A stretch of DNA of 64,000 bases from Janthinobacterium lividum (lineage in GTDB: Bacteria > Pseudomonadota > Gammaproteobacteria > Burkholderiales > Burkholderiaceae_D), in the NCBI RefSeq assembly GCF_023509035.1, contig NZ_CP075583.1, positions 4,898,001-4,962,000 on the forward strand, given 5' to 3'. Position 1 is the stretch's first letter. Each line of letters opens with the position of its first letter. Of the stretch, positions 51,735 through 60,894 are shown piece after piece. Below the pieces are notes generated by a model that saw only the letters and a list, made by a program, of their open reading frames with translations, was not told the origin of the DNA and did not search any database. The translations under genes were made by a program, and so were the position numbers.

Positions 51735-52237
51735 GCGTGGGCGTGCCCGCCGTGCGCTGGGTCGTGATGGGCGTGTCCGGCTGCGGCAAGAGCGCCGTCG
51801 GCAGCCTGCTGGCCGATGCGCTGAGCGTGCCCTATGTGGAAGGCGACGACGTGCATTCCCCGGAAAACGTGGCCAAGATGGCGGCCGGCATTGCGCTCAA
51901 CGACGCCGACCGGGCCGGCTGGCTGGCCGCCCTGCGCGAGCGCATCGCCACGGCCCGCGTGCAAGGCGGCGGCCTCGTCGTTTCCTGCTCGGCCCTGAAG
52001 CGCGCCTACCGCGACGTGCTGCGCGAGGGCGACCCGGCCCTGCGCTTTGTCCACCTGGATGGCCCGCGCGCCGTGCTGGAAAGCCGCTTGCAGCGTCCGG
52101 GCCACTTCATGCCGCCCAGCCTGCTCGACAGCCAGCTGACCACCCTGCAGCCCCTGCAAGCGGACGAGGCCGGCATGGTGCTCGACATCCGCCAGCCGCT
52201 GGCCGTGCTGGTCGAACAGATCCTGCAAGCGCCCTGA
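51731..52237 (+). CDS. gntK: Gluconokinase
   Basis: 168 residues. P-loop VVMGVSGCGKSAVGS, YVEGDDVHSPENVAKMAAGIALNDADRAGWL (gluconate-binding region), VVSCSALKRAYRDVLRE, and RPGHFMPPSLLDSQLTTLQPL are all typical of GntK-type thermoresistant gluconokinase, which makes 6-phosphogluconate from gluconate. The start is TTG 51731 (overlapping the yfiB stop) or one of the GTG codons at 51737 and 51743. Its placement at the end of the yfiRNB operon is unusual; no gluconate transporter or dehydratase is present nearby. Confidence 0.92.
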   Translation: MSVGVPAVRWVVMGVSGCGKSAVGSLLADALSVPYVEGDDVHSPENVAKMAAGIALNDADRAGWLAALRERIATARVQGGGLVVSCSALKRAYRDVLREGDPALRFVHLDGPRAVLESRLQRPGHFMPPSLLDSQLTTLQPLQADEAGMVLDIRQPLAVLVEQILQAP

Positions 52238-52304
52238 CTGGCGCGCGGCTGGACAGCCCGCGGCCCCCTGTGTAGACTGGCGCGCACTTTCATGAAGGAT
52301 TTTT

Positions 52305-52622
52305 ATGACCACACCAACGACAAAACCAGCACCTGGCCCGGAATTCTGGGAACGCGCCGACCAGGTCATCGCCCTGGCCAACGAACAATGCATGCACAGC
52401 GGCGGCAATGAAGTGGCCACCTCGCTGCTGTACGCGGCCGCCCGCTTCAACGCCTTCCTCGTCGCCAGCAAGAGCAACGACGTGGTCAAGATGCAGGAAG
52501 AGAAGGAAGGCGCCGTGGCGTTCTTCACGGAACAGTACAAGCGCATGCTGACCGACAACTTCAACGATTACATCACCAACTTCGACAAGTACACGCAACC
52601 GTCGTCGGCCCCCAAGGGTTGA
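52305..52622 (+). CDS. DUF3144 family protein
   Basis: 105 residues. The signature FWERADQVIALANEQCMHSGGNEVATSLLYAAARFNAFLVAS matches DUF3144, an all-helical small cytoplasmic family of unknown function. The second half (EEKEGAVAFFTEQYKRMLTDNFNDYITNFDKY) is a long amphipathic helix. GAAGGA precedes the ATG. Its TGA overlaps the desaturase ATG by one base (TGATG), so the two are translationally coupled. Confidence 0.85.
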   Translation: MTTPTTKPAPGPEFWERADQVIALANEQCMHSGGNEVATSLLYAAARFNAFLVASKSNDVVKMQEEKEGAVAFFTEQYKRMLTDNFNDYITNFDKYTQPSSAPKG

Positions 52623-53562
52623 TGTCCACAGCCAGCCTGGACAGCCACCGCGCCCGCGCCACCCATGCCGACAGCGTGCTGAACGGCGCGGTGCGCTATG
52701 CGCCGCTGACCTCGCTGTGGCTGACGGCCATGCTGGTCGGCGCCGTGACTGGCGCCCTGTTCTTCTTCAGCTGGACCGGCCTGCTGCTGTTTGTGAGCGG
52801 CACGGCCATCGTCCTGCTGTTCGGCCATTCGCTGGGCAGCCACCGCAAACTGATCCACGACAGCTTTCATTGCCCGAAATGGCTGGAATACCTGCTCGTG
52901 TACCTGGGCGTGCTGGTGGGCCTCAGCGGCCCGCTGGGCCTGCTGCGTCAGCACGAATTACGCGACTATGCCCAGCGCCTGCCTGACTGTCACCCCTATC
53001 TGCGCCACGGCGCCGGTTTCTGGCGCGACGCCTGGTGGCAATTACATTGCCGTCTGGATCTCGACCACCCGCCGCACATCGCCATCGAGCCGCGCATTGC
53101 GCACGACCGCTTTTACCGTTTTCTGGAAGCCACCTGGATGCTGCAGCAACTGCCGTGGGCGTTGCTGTTCTTCGCCTGGGGCGGCTGGGGCCTGGTTTGC
53201 TGGGGCGTCTGCGCGCGTGTCAGCGCCGGCGTGCTCGGCCACTGGCTGATCGGCTACTTCGCCCACAACCATGGGCAGATGCACTTTGAGATCAAGGCGC
53301 CGCCGTACAAGGCCGGAATATCCGCCTGACGTCGCTGCTGACCATGGGCGAATGCTGGCACAACAACCATCACGCCTATCCGGGCTCAGCCAGGCTGGGC
53401 TTGCTGCCGGGCGAGTGGGACCCGGGCTGGTGGGTACTGCTGCTCTTGCGGCGCCTGGGCCTCGTGTCCAGCCTGCGCCTGCCGCAAGACCTGGCGCCGC
53501 GGCCGGAACTGCGCCGCCTGGACGGCGCTGCAGCTCAGGCGTCGTCCCCACCGGCCAGGTAA
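52622..53562 (+). CDS. Fatty-acid desaturase-like protein (frameshifted)
   Basis: A 313-residue membrane di-iron desaturase after correction. The hydrophobic N terminus is followed by LFGHSLGSHRKLIHDSFHCP (first His box), LLRQHELRDYAQRLP (second His region), and, after the lesion, MGECWHNNHHAYPGSARLGL (third His box HNNHH). The reading frame breaks near 53296: AAGGCGCC should read AAGGGCGCC, giving EIKGAAVQGRNIRLTSLLTMGECWHNN. A deletion of one G in a short G run is the simplest explanation. The protein resembles stearoyl-CoA/acyl-lipid desaturases; its substrate position is unknown. It converges on the hexapeptide-repeat gene with a 28-base overlap. Confidence 0.85.
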
Positions 53563-54077
53563 TTGTTTTTTACACGCACGTAGTGTTCGGCCGAATAGCG
53601 CAGGTAGGCGATCTCCGCTTCGGTTAAGGGGCGCACCTTGGCGGCGGGCCGGCCCACGTACAGGTGGCCGCTTTCCAGCACCTTGCCCGGCGATACCAGG
53701 CTGCCCGCGCCCAGCATCACGTGCTTTTCCACCACCACGTCATCCATGACGATGCTACCCATGCCGATCAGGCATTCGTCGCCTATCGTGCAGCCGTGCA
53801 AGATCACGGAATGGCCGATGGTCACGTATTTGCCGATGGTCAAGGGTGAACCGTCGGGCTTGGCCGCATTCTTGTGCGACACATGGCCCATGGAAAAGTC
53901 CTGGATATTGCTGCCCTCGCCGATGACGATACGGTTCACGTCACCGCGCAGCACGCTGTTGCACCAGATCGAGCAGTCGTCGCCGATCTGCACATCGCCA
54001 ATCACTTGCGCCGTGTCATGCAGGTAGACGCGCTCGCCCACGACGGGACGGGTATTCAGGTAGGAACTGACAGGCAT
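53535..54077 (-). CDS. Gamma-carbonic-anhydrase-like hexapeptide-repeat protein
   Basis: About 180 residues from ATG 54077 (GAGAAAG upstream); ATG 54095 is possible. Left-handed beta-helix repeats are visible: VYLHDTAQVIGDVQIGDDCSIWCNSVLRGDVNRIVIGEGSNIQDFSMGHVSHKN, and ITIGHSVILHGCTIGDECLIGMGSIVMDDVVVEKHVMLGAGSLVSPGKVL. His residues at HVSHKN, GHSVILHG mark the trimer-interface zinc site of YrdA/CaiE/PaaY-like proteins. The N-terminal MPVSSYLNTRPVVGERVYLH fits the family. Enzymatic activity (carbonic anhydrase or thioesterase) is uncertain. Confidence 0.88.
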   Translation of the reverse strand: MPVSSYLNTRPVVGERVYLHDTAQVIGDVQIGDDCSIWCNSVLRGDVNRIVIGEGSNIQDFSMGHVSHKNAAKPDGSPLTIGKYVTIGHSVILHGCTIGDECLIGMGSIVMDDVVVEKHVMLGAGSLVSPGKVLESGHLYVGRPAAKVRPLTEAEIAYLRYSAEHYVRVKNNYLAGGDDA

Positions 54078-54120
54078 CGCTTTCTCGCTTTTCATTAATA
54101 GTGAAAGTAAACAACAGGGT

Positions 54121-54864
54121 TCACACCCAGCCGGCGGCCAGCGCAAAAATGGCCAGGCCATGCGCCAGGGACGCGCCCAGCAAGCCGGCACGGCAATATA
54201 CCAGTCCCGCCACCACGCCTTCGATCACGGTGAACACGAGGATGGGCGCGCCCACCTGCGTGACGGTGGTGGCAAGGAAGGCGTGGCACAGGCCAAACAG
54301 CAAGCCCGACACCAGCGCCGCGCGCCAGGCCGGCAGCCAGGCGCGCAATTGCTGCTGCAGCAAGCCGCGGAACAGCAATTCTTCATAACAGTTGGCTGCC
54401 AGCGCAAAGCCCAGCAGCAAGGGCAGCGCGGATGGGGAAACGGGCGCCAGCGACGGCAAGCCGAACAGGGCTTTCAAGCCCGTCGCCAGTGCAACGATCA
54501 GGATGGCGCCCGCCACGCCCAGCAGCACGGACAGGGCCGGCCGCATGCCGAGCCAGCGGATCTGGCGGCGCGCCTCGCTTTCCAGCCAGCACGTGGTGGC
54601 CACCAACCCCAGCGACATCGCGCCCAGCGCCAGCAAGATCAGGGGCAGCGCCGTGAAGCGCAAGCCACCCGCCGCCACCTGCCAGTAGCCGTGCGCCGTC
54701 ATCGCATCGCGCGCCAGCACGAAAAACAGGATGTGCACGAGCACGCGCAGCAGCGGCACGGTACGTGGCGCAGTACTTGGCAACACCAGCAACAAGGCGG
54801 CGCAGACGAGGAAGGCGGGCGTCATCGCCAGCAGATACTGGGCCAGGGAAGTGAGCTCAGGCAT
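54121..54864 (-). CDS. CPBP-family intramembrane metalloprotease
   Basis: 247 residues with about eight membrane segments. CPBP/Abi motifs: NCYEELLFRGLLQQQL (EExxxR motif 1), and GLLFGLCHAFLATTV (FxxxH motif 2), with a later EGVVAGLVYCRAG. The residues that bind zinc in this family (the two Glu and the two His) are present except that the second conserved HxxxB motif is weak. Such proteases are prenyl-endopeptidase relatives; in bacteria they often serve in bacteriocin immunity or toxin processing. Start ATG 54864. Confidence 0.85.
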   Translation of the reverse strand: MPELTSLAQYLLAMTPAFLVCAALLLVLPSTAPRTVPLLRVLVHILFFVLARDAMTAHGYWQVAAGGLRFTALPLILLALGAMSLGLVATTCWLESEARRQIRWLGMRPALSVLLGVAGAILIVALATGLKALFGLPSLAPVSPSALPLLLGFALAANCYEELLFRGLLQQQLRAWLPAWRAALVSGLLFGLCHAFLATTVTQVGAPILVFTVIEGVVAGLVYCRAGLLGASLAHGLAIFALAAGWV

Positions 54865-54950
54865 CGTTCAGATCGTCCGGTAACAGGGTGCCAAGGGGCA
54901 CGGGCGCAGCAATTGTATGCGGCGCTCGGTCAAACGGGCAAGCTGTCCTG

Positions 54951-56165
54951 CTATGTCGCCTTGCGCCAGCCATGCATCAGCCCATGCGCCGCCAGTCCCG
55001 CCGCCAATCCCCACAGGGCGCCGCCCACGCCCAGCAGGGTCACGTTCGCCGCCGTCGCCAGGAAAGTGATCAGCGCCGTTTCGCGCATGCGCACGTCCGC
55101 CATCGCCTGCGCCAGGCTGTTGCCGATGGCGCCCAGCAGGGCCAGGCCCGCCAGCGCCGTGATGAAGCTGCGCGGCAAGACCATGAACAGGCTGGCCAGG
55201 GTGACGCCGAAGATGCCCACCAGGATGTACAGCACGCCGCAAGCCAGCCCTGCAACGTAGCGCTTAGCCGGGTCCGCATGCGCATCCTTGCCCGTGCAGA
55301 TGGCTGCCGTGATGGCGGCCACATTGAAGGCGTGCGCGCCGAACGGCGCCATGAGCAGCGAACCGAGTCCCGTCACCGTCAGGATGGGGTTGGCGCTGAC
55401 GCCGTAACCGTCATTGCGCAGCACCAGCATGCCGGGCATGTATTGCCCCGTCAAGGTGATCAGGAACAGGGGCAGCGCCACGCCCAGCAGGGACGCCGCG
55501 GAAAAGCGCGGCATCTCGAACACGGGCGCGGCCAGGGCCAGTTCGATGCCTTGCGCATCGATGCGTCCCTGCGCCAGCAGCAGGCCCAGGCCGATCAGCA
55601 TGATGCCCACCACAGCAAAGCGCGCCGTGAAACGGCGCAGCACGGCGTACGACAGCAACAGCACCGCTACCAGCAGCGGATCGGCGCTGGCGCCGCCGAA
55701 CGCATTCACGCCAAACTGCAGCAAGATGCCAGCCAGCAAGCCGGCGGCGATGCCGCCAGGAATCAGCCGCACCAGGCGCTCGAAGGCGCCCGACATGCCC
55801 AGCAGAATGAAGGCGATGGCGGACACGATATAGGCGCCGATCACCTCGGCATACGGCGTGTGCGGCATGACGGTGGCCAGGAAGGCCACCCCGGGCGTGG
55901 ACCAGGCCGTGATGACGGGCGCGCGGTAGCGATAGCTGAGCCAGATGCCCGTCACGCCCACGCCGATGCTCAGCGACCAGACCCAGGACGCCGTCTGCGC
56001 AGCGCTGAGCTGGGCCAGCTGGGCCGCCTGGAACACCAGCACGAAGGTGCCGCCATAGTTGACGAGGACGGAAATGAAGGCCGCCATGGTGGGCGACGCC
56101 AGGTCGCGCCAGCGCGCTTGGCGCCTGTTGTCGATTGCCGCCGAGGATGTGGAACTTGTCTGCAT
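54951..56165 (-). CDS. benE: BenE-family benzoate/proton symporter
   Basis: 404 residues with about 12 membrane segments. The BenE-type pattern is clear: TMAAFISVLVNYGGTFVLVFQAAQLAQLSAAQTASWVWSLSIGVGVTGIWLSYRYRAPVITAWSTPGVAFLATVMP, and LTGQYMPGMLVLRNDGYGVSANPILTVTGLGSLLMAPFGAHAFNVAAITAAICTGKDAHADPAKRY. It should import benzoate with protons. No benzoate catabolic genes are nearby in the window; a MocR-type regulator lies 99 bases upstream on the same strand. Confidence 0.9.
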   Translation of the reverse strand: MQTSSTSSAAIDNRRQARWRDLASPTMAAFISVLVNYGGTFVLVFQAAQLAQLSAAQTASWVWSLSIGVGVTGIWLSYRYRAPVITAWSTPGVAFLATVMPHTPYAEVIGAYIVSAIAFILLGMSGAFERLVRLIPGGIAAGLLAGILLQFGVNAFGGASADPLLVAVLLLSYAVLRRFTARFAVVGIMLIGLGLLLAQGRIDAQGIELALAAPVFEMPRFSAASLLGVALPLFLITLTGQYMPGMLVLRNDGYGVSANPILTVTGLGSLLMAPFGAHAFNVAAITAAICTGKDAHADPAKRYVAGLACGVLYILVGIFGVTLASLFMVLPRSFITALAGLALLGAIGNSLAQAMADVRMRETALITFLATAANVTLLGVGGALWGLAAGLAAHGLMHGWRKAT

Positions 56166-56264
56166 GCGTGTGCCCTTGCCTGAGGTTCAAAAAGGGCATC
56201 TTAGCGCTCACATGGACTGCTCATGCAGGCCAATTTCCACACATCCAACAGACCACTTGAGTGC

Positions 56265-57737
56265 TCACCCCAGCGCGCGGGCCAGGCGGACGATGCCGCT
56301 GTCGATCTCGTGCGGCGTAAGCGCCGCAAAGCCCAGCAGCCAGCCGCCCCGGGCAGGCGGTGTCGCATACAGCCGGCTCAGGCCCGGCAGCACGATGCCC
56401 GCCTGCGCCGCCAGCCGTATCGTGTCCAGCTCGTCCCTGCCCTCGTGCAGCAGACACGGCATCTGCAAGCCGCCCGGCGGCAGCTGCGCCGTGACCACGT
56501 GCGGCAAGTGCCGCTGCACGGCCTGCGCCATCGCATCGCGGCGCACGGCGTAGACCTTGCGCATGGCGCGCACATGGGCGGCGAAATGGCCATCGGCGAT
56601 GAAACGGGCCAGTGTCAGCTGATCCAGCTGCGGCGTATGCCCGTCGAGAATGCTGCGCGCATACGTCATCGGTTTCACCAGCGCGGGCGGCAGCACCATG
56701 TAGCCGATGCGCAGGCCCGGATACAGCGACTTGGCGAAGGTGCCCAGGTAAATCGTGCGCTGCTGCGTATCTAGCCCCTGCACGCAAGCCGTCGGCAAGC
56801 CCGCATAGTGAAACTGGCTGTCGTAATCGTCCTCGATGATCCAGCCCTGGCGCTCCGCAGCCCAGGCAGTCAGGGCCAGGCGGCGCTCGAGCGCCAGCGT
56901 GGCGCCCGTCGGGTACTGATGCGACGGCGTGACGTAAATCGTGTTGGCCCCGCTGCGATCGGCGCGCAGGCTGTTCATGCACAAGCCATCTGCATCGACG
57001 GGCACGGGCACGACCTGCAATTGCGCCATCTCGAAAGCCTTGCGCGCGCCGAAATAGCCTGGGTCTTCCATCAGGATGGGGCCATGTGCATCGGCCAGCA
57101 CTTGCGCGCACAGGTACAGGGCCTGGCGCGTGCTGCTCAGCACCAGCACCTGGCTGGCCGTGGCCCGCGCGCCCCGCTCCAGGTTCACATAGTCGGCGAT
57201 GGCCTGGCGCAGCGGCTCTGCGCCTTGCGGGTCGCCATGCAGCAGCACATGGTGTTCGCTACTGGCCGCCTGGCGCCGCAAGCGCTCCCACACGTCGAGC
57301 GGAAAGGCCCGCGTTTCCGGCAAGCCCGTGGCAAACGCCTTCACGCTCTGCTGGTCGGCCACGCCACCGCTGGCGAGGATGTGCGCGCCGCGGGTGCTGA
57401 GGGCCGCCGGCTGCGCGGACAAGGGCAGCAGTGCAGTCGCAGGCTTGCCCAGCAGGCTGGCGCCTATCGTCGGCGAGACAAAACTGCCCGATCCCGCCTG
57501 GCGTCGCAGATAGCCATCGAGACGCAGCTGCGCATATGCCATTTCCACCGTATCGCGCGACACGCCCAGCGATTGCGCCAGCGCGCGCGTGGCCGGCAGG
57601 CGCAGGCCAGGCGCCAGCACGCCATCGAGTATCAGCTGGCGCAGCGCGCGCTGCACCCGCACGCGCAAGTCGAGCGCCACCAGTTCAGGGGCGGCGATGC
57701 GGATCTTCAGGGTGTCGAGTTCAAACTGCGGCGTCAT
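56265..57737 (-). CDS. MocR-family (GntR-HTH/aminotransferase-like) regulator
   Basis: 490 residues from ATG 57737. N-terminal winged helix: LRVRVQRALRQLILDGVLAPGLRLPATRALAQSLGVSRDTVEMAYAQLRLDGYLRRQAGSGSFVSP. Then a fold-type I PLP domain with VLVLSSTRQALYLCAQVLAD, EDPGYFGARKAFEMAQL, IIEDDYDSQFHYAG and TFAKSLYPGLRIGYMVLP, where the PLP-binding Lys is in FAKS. MocR regulators sense amino-acid or PLP derivatives. Its ATG overlaps the upstream hydrolase stop (ATGA), so it is coupled to that gene. It may control benE downstream; this is inference from position only. Confidence 0.9.
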   Translation of the reverse strand: MTPQFELDTLKIRIAAPELVALDLRVRVQRALRQLILDGVLAPGLRLPATRALAQSLGVSRDTVEMAYAQLRLDGYLRRQAGSGSFVSPTIGASLLGKPATALLPLSAQPAALSTRGAHILASGGVADQQSVKAFATGLPETRAFPLDVWERLRRQAASSEHHVLLHGDPQGAEPLRQAIADYVNLERGARATASQVLVLSSTRQALYLCAQVLADAHGPILMEDPGYFGARKAFEMAQLQVVPVPVDADGLCMNSLRADRSGANTIYVTPSHQYPTGATLALERRLALTAWAAERQGWIIEDDYDSQFHYAGLPTACVQGLDTQQRTIYLGTFAKSLYPGLRIGYMVLPPALVKPMTYARSILDGHTPQLDQLTLARFIADGHFAAHVRAMRKVYAVRRDAMAQAVQRHLPHVVTAQLPPGGLQMPCLLHEGRDELDTIRLAAQAGIVLPGLSRLYATPPARGGWLLGFAALTPHEIDSGIVRLARALG

Positions 57738-58702
57738 GGCGCTTTCGGCGCAGCGCGAACGGCATCCACGGCAGCGACGCTGCTGGCCAGCGAAAAGCCG
57801 TGCTGCTGCAGCACCGCCACCAGCTGTTCGCCGGCGCAGCCGAGGCGCAGGTTTTCCGCCACCCAGTCCCGCCACTCGCGGCTGATGTCCGGCATGGGTT
57901 CCGGCGCCAAAGTGAGACCGAGTATGCATGCTGCCAGCAAGCCGTTGATGCGCTGCGTGTCGATCAGGTGCTGCACCACTGCGTGGCCCGAGTGGGGATA
58001 CGGATGCAGGGTGCAGCGGCCGAACGCGGCCAGGCGCTGCGCGTGCATGGCGTCGAGGTTGACCGATTCGCTGGCGCTCGCACTGGCACTCCCGCCCGCG
58101 CTGGCCACGTCCGGCCGGGCCGCGTCCGGCCGCGTGCCGAACACCAGGTGCATCCGCGTATGCTCGGTCGCCCTGGCGCGGCACAGGGCCGCCAGGTCGT
58201 AATAGCCCGAAGGCGGCGGGTCTTGCGCCAGCGACTCCATCACGGGCAGCCAGCGCAGCTCGTGGTACAGACGCGCCTGTTCCACATCGAGGAAGGACAG
58301 CGGCCCGAAGGCGACGATCTGCTGCGCGTCCAGCAGCAAGCCATACATGACGGCCGCGTACGCGCCCATGGACTGGCCGAGGGTGGTGACTTGACTCGGT
58401 GCGATGCGGCGCACCAGCTCGCGCAAGGCTTGCGCCGTTTCATCCACATGGCTGCCCAGGCCCGCGATGCGGCGGTGGTACCAGGCATTGCCCGAATCGC
58501 GTACGAGGATTTTGTTCAGAGGCTGCCCGCTAGCCTGTTCCAGCTTTCTCAGGCGTCCGTAAAAATCGAAGGCGGGACGCGTAGTCCACGAGACGAAGCC
58601 GAAGGCGATCACCAGCGGCGCGCCGGGCACGATGCGGTCGACGAGCACGTCGTCGGCACTGGTGGCGACCAGTCGATTATCCAGCGCTTGCGCTTGCAGC
58701 AT
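57734..58702 (-). CDS. Alpha/beta-hydrolase-like protein, unknown function
   Basis: 322 residues. Support for an alpha/beta-hydrolase fold: PLVIAFGFVSWTTRPAFDFYGRLRKL near residue 30, and THE elbow QVTTLGQSMGAYAAVMYGLLLDAQQIVAFGP, with Ser in GQSMG. A late HPYPHSGHAVVQHLIDTQ supplies candidate His. The Ser/Ala-rich stretch SAGGSASASASESV (about 213-226) looks like a linker. Substrate is unknown. It is the first gene of a pair, its stop overlapping the MocR start by 4 bases. Confidence 0.7.
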   Translation of the reverse strand: MLQAQALDNRLVATSADDVLVDRIVPGAPLVIAFGFVSWTTRPAFDFYGRLRKLEQASGQPLNKILVRDSGNAWYHRRIAGLGSHVDETAQALRELVRRIAPSQVTTLGQSMGAYAAVMYGLLLDAQQIVAFGPLSFLDVEQARLYHELRWLPVMESLAQDPPPSGYYDLAALCRARATEHTRMHLVFGTRPDAARPDVASAGGSASASASESVNLDAMHAQRLAAFGRCTLHPYPHSGHAVVQHLIDTQRINGLLAACILGLTLAPEPMPDISREWRDWVAENLRLGCAGEQLVAVLQQHGFSLASSVAAVDAVRAAPKAP

Positions 58703-58851
58703 CGGCCCGGCTCCCGATAAAGTGAAAACGGCTCAAAACATGAGTGTAATGCCAAGGCAGGCAAAATGAAAAGCAATCGCCGCTACAGTACGCTGGCCGG
58801 CACGAAAAACCTGCTAGTCTGCAGGCATTCCACCCTTCACAGGAGCGCCCC

Positions 58852-59319
58852 ATGCTGCATCGCCTGACGCATCACCTTAAATACCTGTCCCTCGCCGCCG
58901 CCATCGCCATGGCCGGTGGCTGCGCCACCACGTCCGACAGCGCCAAGCCGGACACCGGCCTGGCGCCCAGCTACAGCCTGACGAATACCTACTGGAAGCT
59001 GACGGAACTCGATGGCGCCCCGGTGACGATGGCGCCGGAGCAGGAGCGCGAAGTGCGCATCACCCTCACCGACGATGGCAAGGTCCATGGTTTTACGGGC
59101 TGCAACCGCGTGATGGGCGGCTACACGCTGGCAGGCACGGCCCTGCGCTTCACGCAGCTGGCCGGCACGCGCATGGCCTGCCCGCCGCCCCTGATGCAGC
59201 TGGAAAGCGCCGTATTGGCCAATTTGAACAGCGTGACGGGCTACCGCTTCGATGGCGAATACCTGGTCCTGCTCAAGGATGGCGCGCCCGTGGCCAGGTT
59301 TGAATCGGTCTACCTGTGA
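58852..59319 (+). CDS. META-domain (HslJ-like) lipoprotein
   Basis: 155 residues. A signal with a lipobox-like AMAGGC ends near residue 25. The META domain is visible as NTYWKLTELDGAPVTM, VHGFTGCNRVMGGYTLAGTALRFTQLAGTRMACPPPLMQLESAVLANLNSVTGYRFDGEYLVLLKDGAPVARFE. HslJ-like proteins are heat-inducible or stress-related envelope proteins of unknown function. The 149-base upstream gap shows AGGAG before the ATG and no clear promoter. Confidence 0.88.
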   Translation: MLHRLTHHLKYLSLAAAIAMAGGCATTSDSAKPDTGLAPSYSLTNTYWKLTELDGAPVTMAPEQEREVRITLTDDGKVHGFTGCNRVMGGYTLAGTALRFTQLAGTRMACPPPLMQLESAVLANLNSVTGYRFDGEYLVLLKDGAPVARFESVYL

Positions 59320-59344
59320 AATAAAAATCGACTGCCGTTACAAT
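59316..59344 (+). promoter_or_regulatory. Promoter of the HAD phosphatase gene
   Basis: GTGAAA (59316-59321), 17 nt, TACAAT (59339-59344). AAGGAAG precedes ATG 59375. Confidence 0.45.
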
Positions 59345-59374
59345 GGCTTCCAGCCCATCATCCGGAAGGAAGCC

Positions 59375-60085
59375 ATGTCCGCACTGCCCTCGCCGTCTTC
59401 ATCCCCGACACCATCGGTCGCCGGCCGCTACCGGGCTTTTCTTTTTGACATGGACGGCACCGTCATCAATTCCATCGCCGCCGCAGAACGCATCTGGGGC
59501 ACCTGGGCGCAGCGCCAGGGCCTCGACGTGGCGGCCTTTTTGCCCACCATCCACGGCGCGCGTTCGGTCGACACCATCGCCAAACTGCGCTTGCCTGGCG
59601 TCGACGCGCAGTGCGAGTCGCAGGGCATCACGGATGCGGAAATCATCGATGTGGAAGGGATTATTGAAATCGCAGGCGCGTTGCGCTTTTTACAGTCGCT
59701 GCCGCCCGCGCAATGGGCGATCGTCACCTCGGCGCCGCGCGCGCTGGCCACGGCCCGCCTGAAGGCCGCAGGCATGCCCATTCCCGCCATCATGGTGACG
59801 GCGGAAGACGTCAAGGCAGGAAAACCCAAACCCGATTGCTACCTGCTGGCGGCGGAAAAACTGGGCGTGGCGCCTGCCGATTGCCTGGTCTTCGAAGACG
59901 CGTCCGTCGGCATCGAGGCGGGCGAGGCGGCAGGCGCGAAAGTCATCGTCGTCACCGCCACGCACGCGCACCCGCTGGCCACGCGCCACCCCGCCATAGC
60001 CAACTACGAGAGCATCGTGGCGACGGTCGATGGCGACGGTTTCATCGTGCTGGCGGATTCGGTTGCAACACGCGCGACAAGATAG
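59375..60085 (+). CDS. HAD-superfamily phosphatase (sugar/polyol phosphatase type)
   Basis: 236 residues. HAD motifs in order: [12 protein letters not shown] (nucleophile and acid/base Asp), VTSAPRA (motif II), [16 protein letters not shown] (motif III Lys), and [24 protein letters not shown] (motif IV Asp pair). The cap of about 70 residues after motif I is the subfamily I type found in glycerol-3-phosphatase, 2-deoxyglucose-6-phosphatase and YniC-like enzymes. Physiological substrate is unknown. It converges on ssuB with a 44-base overlap at their 3' ends. Confidence 0.88.
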   Translation: MSALPSPSSSPTPSVAGRYRAFLFDMDGTVINSIAAAERIWGTWAQRQGLDVAAFLPTIHGARSVDTIAKLRLPGVDAQCESQGITDAEIIDVEGIIEIAGALRFLQSLPPAQWAIVTSAPRALATARLKAAGMPIPAIMVTAEDVKAGKPKPDCYLLAAEKLGVAPADCLVFEDASVGIEAGEAAGAKVIVVTATHAHPLATRHPAIANYESIVATVDGDGFIVLADSVATRATR

Positions 60086-60871
60086 CCTGCTCCAGCGCGG
60101 CGAAAGCCGCATGGCCGCGCTGTCGCGGGCGCGGCAAGTCCACCTGCACATCCATGGTGATCTGCCCTTCCTCGATCAGCAGCACGCGGTCGGCCAGGGC
60201 CACGGCTTCGGCCACGTCATGCGTCACCAGCACGGCCGTGAAGCCGCGCGCCAGCCACAGCGACTCGATCAGCTGCTGCATCTCGATGCGCGTCAGGGCG
60301 TCGAGCGCGCCCAAAGGCTCGTCGAGCAGCAGCAGTTGCGGCTCGTGCACGAGGGCGCGCGCCAGCGCCACCCGCTGCTTCTGCCCGCCCGACAGGGAAG
60401 CCGGCCAGTCGTCGGCCCGCTCGGCCAGGCCCACTGTCCACAGCGAGGCGGCCGCCGCGCCGACGGAACGGGGCAGGCCCAGGGCCACGTTGTCGAGCAC
60501 CGTCTTCCACGGCAGCAAACGCGACTCCTGAAACATGATGCGGATGTCGGGCGCGCCCACGCCGCTGCCGATGGCGACCTTGCCCTCGTCGACGCTTTCC
60601 AGTCCCGCGATCGAGCGCAGCAAGGTGCTCTTGCCGCAGCCGCTGCGCCCCACGATGGCGACGAATTCACCCGCTTCCAGCTGCAGGTCGACGTTTTTCA
60701 GCACGGGACGTTCGCCATAGGCCTTGCTCAATTGCGTCAAGGCCAACGGCACGCCGCGGCGCGCCAAAGGGGCTTGCGGGTCGACCTTCGCCTGCGGCGG
60801 TGTGCCGGCCGGGTCGTACTGCACGAAGTGCGACAAAAATCCGTTTCGATCTGGATGGGGGCGAGCAGCAT
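60042..60871 (-). CDS. ssuB: Aliphatic sulfonate ABC importer ATPase (frameshift at N terminus)
   Basis: ABC ATPase with Walker [11 protein letters not shown]-loop FQESRLLPW (the SsuB-type sequence), signature [16 protein letters not shown], Walker [13 protein letters not shown] and H-loop VTHDVAEAV. The conserved frame does not start with an ATG near the expected N terminus. ATG 60871, which has AAGGAAAG seven bases upstream, is out of frame. Adding one base to the five-T run at 60835-60839 (minus strand) joins [12 protein letters not shown] to [12 protein letters not shown] and gives a 276-residue protein. Otherwise translation would need to start at a GTG or TTG around 60830. It converges on the HAD gene. 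Confidence 0.88.
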
Positions 60872-60894
60872 GGTGTTCTTTCCTTATTTCGTCA

